Source of the DNA: Linyphia triangularis
Taxonomy: Eukaryota > Arthropoda > Arachnida > Araneae > Linyphiidae
Reading direction: 5' to 3'
DNA: 64,000 nt
Assembly (NCBI GenBank): GCA_963978545.1
Contig: OZ021722.1
Span: 109,001,442 to 109,065,441 of the forward strand
Under the pieces are notes generated by a model. The model saw nothing but the letters and a program-made list of their open reading frames with translations, had not been told where the DNA came from and ran no database searches. Every line of letters starts with the position of its first letter. Position 1 is the first letter of the stretch. A program made the translations under genes and the position numbers. This document shows positions 11,049 to 21,624 of the stretch, in pieces.

Positions 11049-11491
11049 TTATAGATATAGCTTTTTTCTTATGTAAGATGAAAGATATTGACGAAATGCA
11101 TGATGCATTCGTATTATAAAACTATTTTATTATTTATTAATAAAAAGGATGTTTAACGCTGAATAAGCTTTTAGTTTTTTGGTCACTATTTTGCTAATTA
11201 TTTGTACTTTTTAAAACCAAACTGATAATCTTTTTCAGCATAAAATTTTCTGTAATTTGATACCACACATGATTTTTTATGATTTTTACAAAAAAAATCC
11301 AAGATGGCGGCCAAAAAACGCATTTTGGAAGCTCAGATTTTTCTAGACTTTTAGTATGTCAAAAAATTATCCTCCACGAGCTAAAAAATTCAATCGCCGC
11401 TTCTGTGGGAATTAGTTCCACACAAAAACCTATATCTCCTGTACTAACAGGTCACTTCAAAACAACAACAACAAAGCCAGAGCTGAGTTAA

Positions 11492-11665
11492 GCTTGGCGT
11501 CCACTATCGCTGAGCAGAGCAGAGCGGAGTGCATTAGAGCCAATTACAAGGCTGTCGACGTTCATTGTAGCACGAGGCTCGTGCAACAGTAGACGTTGGC
11601 AGCCTTGTAATTAGCTCTAATCCACTCCTCTCTGCTTTGCTCAGCGATAGTGGACGCCAAGCTTT
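11492..11665. mobile_element. Palindromic MITE with TTA duplication (PIF/Harbinger-like)
   Basis: AGCTTGGCGTCCACTATCGC at the left is mirrored by GCGATAGTGGACGCCAAGCT at the right, and the arms continue nearly to the centre (TTACAAGGCTG versus CAGCCTTGTAA). Both ends adjoin TTA, the three-base target typical of PIF/Harbinger. It is about 175 bp with no coding function. Confidence 0.75.
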
Positions 11666-11699
11666 ATGCTTTTCGATGATTATTACGTTTAGGAACTTC

Positions 11700-13150
11700 C
11701 AATCTAAAGCAAACACATTCACTAAAATTCAAAATTGAGTTATGAATTGGTTATTTGTTTTCAACCTTATCCCTATTACTATACCAGAAGACAACTTACC
11801 CTGAGCTCTCTGAATACCCTTCAGCGATGAGTGAACCGGTTTTACTAAGCCCCTGATTGGCTGATCGAAACGATGTGTGGTCGATTCGTTAAAACTTGAA
11901 GTATTCGTGGTTAGGACAGTAAAATATAAATTAAAATTTAAACTAGGCATCCATCAGTACGGAAGAAGTTCGTAGTCCAAGTCAGACAGTCTTAACCAAA
12001 GATACTATAATAACCCTTTGGGTTAAAGATGGCAAGCTTCCATAGAGATAATGTAAAATAGTTGAGAGCACATGACGTCATTGCAGGGTTTCTACATTGG
12101 CAAATTTGTCGCTCTTTTTGGTTTCACTTGGCGATAAAATTTTATGGTTTCCCAGAAATCTTTTATCCAAAAAAAGGAACAAATCTGCCTAGCTCATTAG
12201 ACTTTCTCTTGAAAAATTTACACATTCAACCAAATTTATGTTAATTTATATTTTAAGGTAAAATAATTGAATACTTTTTAAAAAAATATTAATATTATAT
12301 TGAACCACTATAGAAAAAGTTCCATCCTGTAATGAAATACGAATTCTAATATTAGATTTAGGTTTTGTACAGCATATTTCCAGTACTGATGAACTTTTAG
12401 TATGTTTCCGTAAGAAATATGAACATCAAGAATTAACAAAATTACTATTCCTCGAAATTCCAAATATAGTCGAAATTGTAAAATTCTTCTCGGGCTAAAT
12501 TGCGCCGCATTCAAAACGTGGTGGAAAAGTTCGTAAAAACAATGGTTGTATAACAACGGACTCAACGGATCGTAATTTCAGGAACTGGCTGTAGTCAACA
12601 CTTAGAAAGAAACTCTCTAGATTGCGTTACTGTAGTTCGCTTGGAGATCACCAGCTTGGGTTAATTTAAAGGTTTTTTTTCTCCTGAATTGTGCTTTGAG
12701 GCAACAGGTTTGCTATTTATTAAAGTCTTGTTCATATACCGTAGATATTCTATCTTCATTTGTAATTGTAATCTTTATTTAAGGAATTTAGTAAAATACA
12801 TTTTACTTTTAAACTAATAAATTTAGATGTAGCCCGGCTGTACCCCACGAGAAACACTTTAGCTTTCCACCTTGATATCGGGTATGTGCCTTCAAACGGA
12901 AGTAGAAGGGTTTACGCACCGCATCATGCCGTAAAAAAGAATGGGAGCAGTCTTGCCCTAAGTGACATAGATATTATAGTCTCCTTCCCTTCCACTTAGA
13001 CTAAACCGGTCTTATCGTATCATTTTAACCTTTAACGGTTCTATAAACACGGGTTCAGTCATGTCTCCATCTGTTAGCGCAATGCAAAAAGAAAGCAAAA
13101 TTTAAAAACACAAATTCCAAACAAATTTGCCTAAAACAATAAGAAACCAT
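11700..13150. other. Intergenic, nothing recognised
   Basis: This region lies between the palindromic repeats and the PET117 promoter region. Short open frames here (for example 11729-11950 on - and 12062-12244 on +) show no family resemblance, codon-bias shift or splice context, so I treat them as chance. A somewhat higher GC patch at 12830-13080 could be regulatory but carries no identifiable motif. Confidence 0.4.
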
Positions 13151-13181
13151 ATTTGTGGGAATGTTAGATAGTAGGCGGATC

Positions 13182-13220
13182 TGACGTCACTCATATATTC
13201 CTTATTGCATTGTGACGTCA
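13182..13220 (+). promoter_or_regulatory. Paired CRE sites upstream of PET117
   Basis: Two perfect TGACGTCA octamers lie at 13182-13189 and 13213-13220, 31 bp apart (about three helical turns), roughly 90-130 bp before a plausible first-exon donor at 13311. This octamer is the CREB/ATF consensus and is common in promoters of nuclear-encoded mitochondrial genes. Promoter activity is inferred from position. Confidence 0.5.
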
Positions 13221-13310
13221 CTTTGCAAATCAAACTGAAGTGAAAGCCAATTTACATTAAAAAGTAAATATCATAACAAACTAAACATAAAATCTAAATA
13301 AAAATCACTG

Positions 13311-13759
13311 GTGAGTGTTTTTTAGGTTTTAAATTTTGTAAATTGTTATCCGGTACCCCTCCTCCCAAAAAACATAAATCTTCATTAAAAAAATTCTAAT
13401 TTTGCGGGTTGCTTGAAGTGAATCGTTATGAATTATATAAAACCCCTTTGAAGTGTTTTTTATATCCATTTTATAAAAGAATCACTCTTGATCAGAGTCA
13501 TTAAGAATCGCATGTTGTTTTAATATTGATTATGATTTTTAGTAAACAGTGACGAATGGAGAGGTTTACATTTAACAGTTGACTTTTTGTGTGTGGACTC
13601 GTAATTTATGATTTTTGTATTACGTTAAGTAAACCTCTTTGGCCTAAAACTGCCTCTCAGGAAATTTATAACCAATAAATATATAATAATTTCTCAAGTA
13701 TTTTTTTTTTTTTTTTTTTTTTTGTTTCGTAACCGTTTAGAATTTTGCCTTCTTTTTGC
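13311..13759 (+). other. Probable 5'-UTR intron of PET117
   Basis: A consensus donor GTGAGTG at 13311 follows AAATCACTG. An acceptor with a long T tract (T23 at 13701-13723, then CTTCTTTTTGCAG) ends at 13759. The ATG is 42 bp into the next exon. This gives an untranslated exon ending at 13310 and a 449 bp intron. The pairing is inferred; no transcript evidence is available here. Confidence 0.5.
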
Positions 13760-13800
13760 AGCTCGTATCATGTATAAATTGATGCTTATCAAATAGTCCA

Positions 13801-13995
13801 ATGTCCAGTTCTGCCAAACTTTGTTTGGCTGGAGCAGTAGGTGTTGCCTCTGCTATGATTGGTTATGTGCACTTCAAGCAAGAATGGGAACGAGATAAAC
13901 TCCATCAAGGTGTAATAAAGGACATTGAAAGACAAAGGATTAAGAAACTTGGAGTAACTCCTAAAAATAATATAAATGTGTCTGATTCATTATGA
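13801..13995 (+). CDS. PET117: PET117-like cytochrome c oxidase assembly protein
   Basis: This 64-residue protein is of the PET117 family, a mitochondrial inner-membrane or matrix-side factor needed for cytochrome c oxidase (complex IV) assembly, acting with COX15 in heme A synthesis. Residues about 7-24 form a hydrophobic membrane or targeting segment (LCLAGAVGVASAMIGYVHF). The family signature follows: VHFKQEWERDKLHQGVIKDI then ERQRIKK. Human PET117 has VHVKQQWDQQRLRDGVIRDI at the same place. It is shorter than the human protein (81 residues) at the C-terminus, as in other invertebrates. The start is the first ATG after the acceptor, and the coding sequence is uninterrupted. Confidence 0.92.
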   Translation: MSSSAKLCLAGAVGVASAMIGYVHFKQEWERDKLHQGVIKDIERQRIKKLGVTPKNNINVSDSL

Positions 13996-14094
13996 CAAAT
14001 ATTTCCAATGATATGTTAAAGTCTCTTATATGTAAGATATTCGTAGAAAAGTGAGTGAATTGTTTTAAATCTACTGTAAATAGTGGTAAACTTG

Positions 14095-14100
14095 AATAAA
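14095..14100 (+). terminator. Poly(A) signal of PET117
   Basis: AATAAA lies 100 bp after the PET117 stop in the context CTTGAATAAAGTTTTGCATG, followed by T-rich sequence. This is the expected 3'-end signal for a short transcript. Confidence 0.7.
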
Positions 14101-14692
14101 GTTTTGCATGCATCATAATAATGAATTTTTAACATCCCATGTCTTCAGTGCTTTTAAATTTTCCTGGTACTTGTGTATTATTACGCGAGACATCGCAGCA
14201 AAAACCTTAACAACTGAAGCCCACTTTTTGGAACAGATGTAGTATATTACGTTTGGAATTTTTTTTCATTTGACGCTTAGAAAATTTGTCAAAATTAAAA
14301 ACACAGTAACTGAAATAACAAACTAAATTAAAATATAACTTAACATTGTCAGAAACAGCATTTATCTGGAAATAAAATCACGCAAAAAATGTCCTGTACT
14401 ACTATCTGTACCCACTTTTTTTTTTTTTTAAATCCTTCATTTTAACTTCAATTTTGTTTATTTGTGGTAGGCAAGTCTTTAGAGGTCTAATTGATTACAG
14501 CCACCCAATTGAGTTGAAACATTAGATACTAGACAGATGCTCATTCCTGATGACAAGTACTTAATGTTTTTGAACTTGTTTTCCAGGCTTTAAAAGTGCT
14601 TGAAAATGCTTCGAGGTCCTTAAAAGTATTTGATATCAATCAATTTTTCAATTAAGTTAAGTTTAAAATTGAGAAGTAGTTAAGGGACTTTT

Positions 14693-14890
14693 CTAAAAGG
14701 GGAGATTCAAGGTTACGTAAATAATAAATGAATTATTAGCTGCGGTATTTACTAAAAACCAAAACATATAAATCCACCGTTTAAGAGACCTTCTTGCTAT
14801 GCTATCATAGTACTTCCTATTTTGATTGACGAGATCTACTCCTTCCATATTCTTATTATATTTAGCATATTTCAATATTTTTACTTTTAT
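14693..14890 (-). pseudogene. piggyBac transposase C-terminal fragment
   Basis: About 60 residues reading YNKNMEGVDLVNQNRKYYDS then LKRWIYMFWFLVNTAANNSF. This matches the conserved piggyBac (PGBD) segment YNKxMGGVDxxDQ...YY...R...KWW...F.L.D.A..NS. The rest of the transposase is missing; upstream on this strand the sequence runs into a foldback arm at 14920. It is a truncated relic. It is not obviously the parent of the TTAA-flanked MITEs in this window, although it belongs to the same superfamily. Confidence 0.8.
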
Positions 14891-14919
14891 TAAAACTTAA
14901 CATATTATTGAAAATTCCT

Positions 14920-15205
14920 GTAACTTTTTGGGTTGAATTTCCTTTTTCACTGCACTCTTCCTCATTGAAAATTAAAGAGCCGAGGGTTAGCACATAAAGT
15001 AGAATACTCTTTATTTGGCAAGTTATGTCATATTTCGCAATCGGATTTAGTTCAACTCATTCAAAGTCGATTTTTGAATTGATTCGACCATTTTTGCTCC
15101 TGCAGACCAGTGGAATCATGATCTATTAACATTTTTCTACATTCTATAAAAATTCAGAACGTTTGATGGGATATCTAAACTTGCAGTCACTTCTCAGAGT
15201 ATAAC
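14920..15205. mobile_element. Foldback family FB-A, single arm
   Basis: This matches the right arm of the elements at 3780-4513 and 20961-21624 (GGCAAGTTATGTCATATTTC, CAACTCATTCAAAGTCGA, AGACCAGTGGAATCATGATC, TGCAGTCACTTCTCAGAGT). The left arm is absent, so this is a half element. Confidence 0.6.
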
Positions 15206-17085
15206 CTCCTGTGATATTTGGTTCCAATTACTTTCAATGGTTCCTTTGGTAAGGATGCTACCATGAGTTTAATCAAATATAATCCTGTGTTTCGCAGAGC
15301 TTCCATCTGTAATAGTTCTCGACTCAAAATTAAAAAAATATTCTTTTCTTTTATTATATAAAAATAAGAATAATATTGTTGAATAAAATGATTTTTTTTT
15401 TTCTATCGTAAGTTGAACTTGAAATATATTTAAGCTTTTGTTACATGATAACTATATTTCAGTCATGCTATTTTGAAATTGTTTTTCTCAGTGATGGATT
15501 TTTGTCTCTTTTTTTAGTTTAATTTGATAGGATATAACTTAAAACTACTAGTTATAAATATATGAAACTTTCCACTATTATTTTTCATATTTATTTCTTT
15601 AATTTGTTTTAAGGAATTGTGTATTTCGATTTTTTTTTTTTTTTTTTTATAAAGTTTATAGTTTTGCACAAAATATTTAAAAAAAAAAATTCTAAATATT
15701 TTTTTGAAAAACCATGAAGACAATTTATGATATGAATTATAAGAAGTAATTTGATGCAAAAATGAAGTGATTTTGAATAGAAGTTTTTTGAATATATATC
15801 AAAGTTTAGAAATGTCAAAATTTTAAAGTTTTTTATTTAAAAAAAAATTAAATATGAAATAGTTATTTCAGTTTCAAGGCATAATACAGTACTGCATAAA
15901 AAATGCCAGAAAAATAATTCTAAAAATAAATATTTTAGAATTTTGAGTCCTGAACACCCTTAAACACCAAAAACATAGGGAGAAAACCAAATTTAAAGCA
16001 AACAATCACATTCATTCAGAAAAGACCACCCCCTTATGTCTGTTTGCTGTTGATACTTCCAATATAGGTATTACAGTGTTACATCGTATATTAGTGCGAA
16101 TAGCATAAAAAGCACTATTTAAAATGATTCCCGGTTATATTAACTGTCTTCAAGAAAGCAATAATTAAAAGAAAGTGTAGATGCAACTATTCATCACATT
16201 ATTACAAATCTTAAATTTTTTGTTATGAAAAATCAGTAAAAGTTAACTTGGAGGAAAAATATATCTGAAAGTTCAGTTTGAAAACTTAGTTACAATTTGC
16301 AATAGCTTTACAGTAATAAACATATAAAATAAGCAAGGATTAAGAAGATAAAAACTGTTTTTTTGCAACTTTTATTTCAGTTTATTTTTAAGACAAATTT
16401 GAAGTATTCACTACAAATTAGAAATGCATTGATGTTAATTCTGATTGAAAAAGTTATTTTTATTGTAAAAATACTTTCCATAAACACACATGTAGTTTGT
16501 TAGTTTAAATAAAAAATAACAAAATTATATCACAGTAAACAATGATGCAATTATTGTACAATATTATTACTTCCACTTTTTGAATTTGAATACATACATT
16601 GATACTACAATGTTACAATATAAGGACTCAAATGAGTTTAATAATCTTTAAAAAAATTTATAACATTAAATTAAATACAAAGGTATGTACTTAAAGATGT
16701 AGAAACATAACTTTTACATTAGAAATCATTTTTCGTCAACTTTTGAAAAATAATGAAACATTACTAGGTTATTAAAACAATTACTAAAAACAGACTTATT
16801 TAACAACACTACTTAAACATTCATACAAATTACGTTTGAACAATAGGTAAAAGAATGAGACGAGCATTTCAATATTCCTGAGCTAATTTTTTTACATTAC
16901 ATAAATATAACAAAAATATGTATACTAATTCCAAGGAGAATGGCTTGAATTTGCTACCTTTTTTAATTTTCTCCAAGCAATCACAAGTACACTTACAAAA
17001 TTTGCAATTGGAACGATCGCCATGAAGAATTCTTGTTCAAGATTACACTTGCAAAACCCACTAGCCTTTGCAGTTATGAGGAAGT
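15206..17085. other. AT-rich intergenic DNA, nothing recognised
   Basis: Very AT-rich sequence with many homopolymers (T20 near 15630). Open frames at 15514-15818 on the - strand are low-complexity F/K/I-rich runs caused by base composition. No repeat pairing or gene was seen. Confidence 0.4.
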
Positions 17086-17241
17086 CCTAGTAAGGATCAT
17101 TCCCTATACTCGCTATGCTACATTCTTCTAGCCCAGTGCATTTAGAAACTACTTTCGAAAAAATTTAGAAATTTGGCGAGTAGGTACCGAAAAGATCACC
17201 TAATGAAATGATATAAATTGTTTTCATTTAATGTCTATTAA

Positions 17242-17692
17242 CAGGGTTCCCACTCAAATCACAGAATGAAAATCAATAACTTTTCAGGACCTAATTAATG
17301 TTTTTAAAGATCTTAAAAAATTTGTTTTCAGGCATGTTTGTATAAAAAAAATTTATAAAGTATATTCTACCAAAACAGTTACAAGTTGCCGCATGTGTAA
17401 TACAAACATGTCAGAAAATTCCGATATAATGAGGATAAGTGGCGGACATGAGGGGATAGCAAGTCAGAGTTGCATTTTTGTAAATTTTGAAGTTGGTCAA
17501 CATACAAAAAAATTAAGGACTTTTAAGGACCTCCAAGCATTTTCAAGGACTTTTAAGCACCTCTAAGCATTTTCAAGGACTTTTAAGCACCTCTAAGCAT
17601 TTTCAAGGACTTTTAAGCACCTCTAAGCATTTTCAAGGCCTTGAAAACAGGTTCAAAAATATTAATGACTTTCAATGACTGTGGGAACCCAG
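17242..17692. mobile_element. hAT-like MITE, CAGGGTTCCCAC family (copy A)
   Basis: The left end is CAGGGTTCCCACTC and the right end is GTGGGAACCCAG, flanked by ATTAA at 17237-17241 and 17693-17697. The interior shares GTTTTCAGGCATG, AGTATATTCTACCAAAA and GATAAGTGGCGG blocks with the copies at 25824, 27156, 27400 and 28061. Four tandem 30 bp units (17515-17636, AAGGACTTTTAAGCACCTCT...) lie near the right end. Confidence 0.8.
17515..17636 (+). repeat. 30-bp tandem units inside hAT-like MITE
   Basis: Four head-to-tail copies of a 30 bp unit (AAGGACTTTTAAGCACCTCT plus AAGCATTTTC). The sister elements at 27400 and 28061 have about two copies, so the number varies between family members, as expected for a replication-slippage subrepeat. 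Confidence 0.8.
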
Positions 17693-17910
17693 ATTAATTA
17701 AAAAAAAACAAAATCAGGTGGAGCCTCTGTATATGCATTGACGTAAGGATTTCAAATATAAAATATATATTTGATGTTATTTTAGAGTTTTTAATTTATG
17801 TCATTTCATGAAAGGATCTTTTTTGTACCTACTAGTAAAATTTCTAGGTTTTATACAAAGTAGTTTCTAAATGCACTGGGCTAAAAGATTGCAACATAGC
17901 GAGTATAGGG

Positions 17911-17968
17911 TTGGTTTGGTTTAGAATTTATTTGGCGCAAAGGCAACTCAAGGGCCAAACTGCGCCAA
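17911..17968 (-). mobile_element. 5'-truncated SINE tail (58 bp)
   Basis: Bounded by the 12 bp duplication GCGAGTATAGGG (17899-17910 and 17969-17980). The insert resembles the 3' body of the SINEs at 8056 and 49765 (TTGGTT...TTTGGCGCA...AACTCAAGGGCC...TGCGCC) but lacks the tRNA head. It fits a truncated LINE-mobilised insertion, probably of a related subfamily. Confidence 0.7.
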
Positions 17969-18555
17969 GCGAGTATAGGGAATGATTCTTACTAGGAATT
18001 TCTCTTATATGGCTTCTACTAGAACAACTTTTTATTGTTCATTGAGAAAACTTGACTATACTGTTAAAGCCCATGTATTGGGCTTAAATGCTTTTATCAA
18101 GAGTAACGAGTGGGAAGAAATTGAAGGCCTGAAAGCAAAAGGGTCTAAGTGACTTTTCTTAACTTTTGAGAAAATGCACTTTAGAGTTTCTTATTTATAT
18201 TAAATTCTATGAAAACTAGTAATATCTTCATTCCAGAGGTTAGTATTTGAACAACACTTAATTTTCATACAAATTTAATATAAATAAGAAACTTTAAAGT
18301 GTATTTTCTCAAAAGTTAAGAAAAGTCACTTGGACTCCTTTGTTTCTCAGGCCCTCAATTAATTGTATAAGCATTCATCGCAGTACTAAAATTGAATAGC
18401 CATATAATTGTTCAAGATTAAGGAAGACATGTGTCGAGTTTGATGCGAGGCTAGAAAAAGCAAATTGGTAAATGGTTGTGAAACAAAGGCGCTACCTTTT
18501 TAATTTCTTTACCATTTAAACAAAATACAGCTTTATGTTCAACCCGTTATTACTA

Positions 18556-18957
18556 CAGTAGAGTCCTGATTATCCGAGTTAATGTGGACCAAGACCAACT
18601 CGGATAACCGAAAAACTCGGTTAAAGCGAAAATTAAAAATAAAATAAATCGTATCGGTTTAAATGTATGTTTTGACAAGTAAAAAGTTATACTATAGGTA
18701 AACCACATGCAATTAATAATATATAGTAATGAATAAAGAGTTATCTTACTTAAGACCTTGAGCGACGCGATAGGAGGAGCAGTGTCATACAATGAAAAGG
18801 AATGTAAACATTTTGTTTTCTTGAGTGTTTGAGAGATCAAGTACCAATTTTTTCCGGTACTAGTTTTGACAAAGGAAAATATCAGGGGTAAAAAAAAATT
18901 AAAGAAATATTATCTGGCTCGGTTAAAGCGGAAACTCGGATAATCGGGGTTTTACTG
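18556..18957. mobile_element. Tigger/pogo-like non-autonomous element (402 bp)
   Basis: The termini CAGTAGAGTCCTGATTATCC and the inverted GGATAATCGGGGTTTTACTG are flanked by TA at 18554-18555 and 18958-18959. A subterminal CTCGGTTAAAGCG is also mirrored. These ends resemble the pogo/Tigger branch of Tc1/mariner (CAGT...ATTATCCGAG). The - strand open frame 18553-18840 crosses the element but resembles no transposase. Confidence 0.75.
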
Positions 18958-19049
18958 TATTTAGTTCTCAAATACATTGTCTTTGATACATTGCTTGTAC
19001 AAGTGACGTAGAAATTCTCTTAAATGAGTACTTAAACAGCTCATATATA

Positions 19050-19561
19050 CAGGGATGAGAGTGATCAGAGAGCACAAAGGAGGAAATCCAAAAATTCATT
19101 AAAAAAGCAAAGTGGAAAGGACGATACCCAAAAGTTTGTCAAATAAAGCTCATATTTTTCTCAAAACATAGTAATTGAGTATTCTTCAAATTTCAGTTAT
19201 AAAAAAGATCAGGAAAATGCCATCCATATAAACTACAAATAAAGTTGTCTAAATTAAAAGGTGCATAAAACTATAAAATTTGCTGCTTGTATAAGTACTG
19301 GGATTTGACATAATAACATCGCCATTTGCAATCAATCACAGTACGAAGTGTATCCCTGTCGTAAGGAACTTGTGAAGTAATCTGCGAGGAAAGGGGAGCG
19401 AAAAGGGAAAATCTTTTGTTCAGATATAAGGAAAAGTATACTTTTTGCAGGAAAAACTGGTTCATGTGGATCCTCGAAACAGGGACAAAAATGAGGAAAA
19501 TGTTGCATAAAAAGCAAAAAAGGAGGAAATTCCTCCAAAAGGAGGAAAAATATCATCCCTG
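19050..19561. mobile_element. hAT-like MITE (CAGGGATGA ends, 512 bp)
   Basis: The left CAGGGATGAGAGTGATC and right GGAAAAATATCATCCCTG share the inverted CAGGGATGA end, flanked on both sides by TATATA. The exact length of the target duplication is ambiguous in this repetitive context. Open frames on the - strand (19271-19556) lie inside it and could be transposase remnants; I cannot match them. Confidence 0.55.
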
Positions 19562-20960
19562 TATATAGTTGTCTTTGAGACCATTTATTTAATAACTTAG
19601 GTTATTGAAAGGTTTTTTTTTTTTTAAGATAAACAATGCACATAATAATGTACAGTTTAGGGTTAAATATAAATGTAAAAATTTTCAATCAAAAGTATTT
19701 TGATTCAAAGAAGTCTTACAAAGACTTAGTTTTATGAAAAAGTACTTTATCAAGACTTTTTAAATTAACAAAAGGAACTTGTTTAAAAAAATAATGAAAG
19801 TGACAAGAAAATTTCACCGTGACACTTTGAATCATACAAAAAGATAACTTATTTATTATTGCTTATTTTAGGAGTGAAGGTAATTTTTTTTCCCCTCTTG
19901 CATGAAAACATTAACTTTGCAGAATGAAGCTTCTATTTCGAAATTAACTTTCTTCATAAACACACTATGAAAATTCCCATGCAATGGCAGTAACATTTTT
20001 ATTCATATAATTCTTTTATTTCGCAAAAAGCTTATTTTCAAAGTCATTGGTGACAAACAATACAATTCACTCTACAGAGTGATAAGTATTAATTTTGTAT
20101 GAAACAGGGCTTGCTGTATTTATTGATTGTCTTTAAGAAAAAAAAGGGATTTCCCAAAACATGCTCGGTCCGACATGCAACAAATACAAATTTTGCACAC
20201 AGAAAATACAATCTGCATTTTCAATTGTGTATCATCTTAATTATTAGAAAAACTGCTAGGAACTAAGAAACTGAACCATATTTTAATAAATATAAATATT
20301 TTTCGAAGTTTGGAAGAAGAATATTTTAATAACAATCTTCATTTTCAAACCAACATTGAAATCATTCAAGAGGCATTAAAAACAAACATGTCGGATTGTG
20401 ATAGTAACTGTCACCAAAAGGCTAAATCTGCATGTTTGTTCCACTGTGACACATCAGGTCCAGATACCATACATGTATAACTTAGTAATTTAACGACTGA
20501 AATCTTCCCATGTTAACCCATTAAAGACGATTTTGAAATAATTAAAAACAATAACGTTTTATCCTATTTCTTGTATATTTAGATCATTTAAAATATATTT
20601 AGAATTTTTCAGATTTTTTTGAAAAATTATTTTTATGATCCACAATTGCAATTTATTAGCAAAGAAAAAACTAATGTCAATTGGCAAATTTTTTTACCAA
20701 TATTCGTTAATGGGTTAAGGTTTCTCAAAAAAAAAAAATTCAATTTAGATTTTTAATGAATAAGAATGTCACCAAGTTAATGAGAAAACTAGTCACTGCA
20801 TAACTTCCTGTTTTTAACTTCCCAAAAGAGTTACTATTTAACCTCACCCACCCGGTTGACTTTTATGTAATCCTGCTGATCTTTATCAAGACCTTCACAC
20901 TTGGGCACGACCTATGTCCAGAGCACTTATAGTTTAGGCTAATAGTTTGGTCATCAGTTC

Positions 20961-21624
20961 TAGTAGTCCAAGAGGCGACTGTAAATTTAGGCACTCCATC
21001 GAACATCATTCTGAATTTTTTATAGGATGTGGAGAAATGCTAATAGATCATGCTTCCACTGACCTGCCGAGGCAAAAATGGCCGAACCTATTAAAAAATC
21101 GACTTTGAATGAGTTGAACAGCATTCAATTCCCAAATGTGATAACTTGATAGATAATAAGCACTTTTTTATGTTGTAACCTACTGCTCTTTAATTTTCAA
21201 TGCGCAAGTGTGCAGACGATATTTATTCACCGACGAAAAATACTTCCCGCGTTTAAAAGTGAGCCAAGTTGGCGATAAATGTTATGTCACTGTTGACGTA
21301 ATATTTAATGCCAACTTGGCTGACTTTTTAAGATGAAAGATCTTGGCGTCACAAAGGACAAATTGTCTGCAACCTTCTTAATTGAACATTAAAGAATGGT
21401 GGGTTACCACACAAGAAAAAGGACGTTCATCTTTTGGCAAGTTATAACACATTTGACAATCAGATTTAATTCAACTCATTCAAAGACTATTTTTGTAAAT
21501 TTCGGCCATTTTAGCCTCGGCAGACCAGTGGATTCATGATCTACTAACATTTAACTACATTCTATAAAAGATTCAGAATGATGTTCAATGAGGTACCTAC
21601 ACTAGCAATCACCTCTTAGTCTAG
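20961..21624. mobile_element. Foldback element FB-A (copy 2, about 660 bp)
   Basis: The left arm TAGTCCAAGAGGCGACTG ... GAACATCATTCTGAATTTTT is mirrored by ATTCAGAATGATGTTCAATG ... ACCTCTTAGTCTAGA on the right. The interior repeats CCAAGTTGGCGATAAATGTT and its complement. It is the same family as 3780-4513. No coding capacity. Confidence 0.75.

Larger units (their letters stand above)
8669..11443. mobile_element. Large palindromic transposon with two head-to-head degenerate genes
   Basis: Inverted arms of about 1.3 kb (8669-9949 and 10110-11443) flank a spacer of about 160 bp. The outer ends are GTACAGGAGATATAGG and its complement, each next to a TA. Each arm holds the same degraded gene reading away from the centre, plus the same 3' flank. 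Arms pair almost continuously but with small indels, so they have diverged since duplication. It could be a transposition by-product or a single inverted duplication; either way any transcript would form long double-stranded RNA. Confidence 0.85.
17086..17996. mobile_element. Foldback element FB-B (copy 2) with two nested insertions
   Basis: The outer termini CCTAGTAAGGATCATTCC and GGAATGATTCTTACTAGG are inverted, and the arms continue through CTATACTCGCTATG, CCCAGTGCATTTAGAAACTA and TTTGGCGAGTAGGTACC. A hAT-like MITE (17242-17692) sits near the centre, and a 58 bp SINE tail (17911-17968) sits in the right arm with its own duplication. A fragment of the same terminus recurs at 60217-60288. 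Confidence 0.75.

Noticed and set aside
15514..15818. Two overlapping - strand open frames of 69-81 codons
   Set aside because: Low-complexity F/K/I-rich translation of poly-T/A sequence, overlapping in two frames.
17515..17636. CRISPR-like short repeats
   Set aside because: The 30 bp units abut with no spacers and lie inside a transposon of a eukaryotic genome.
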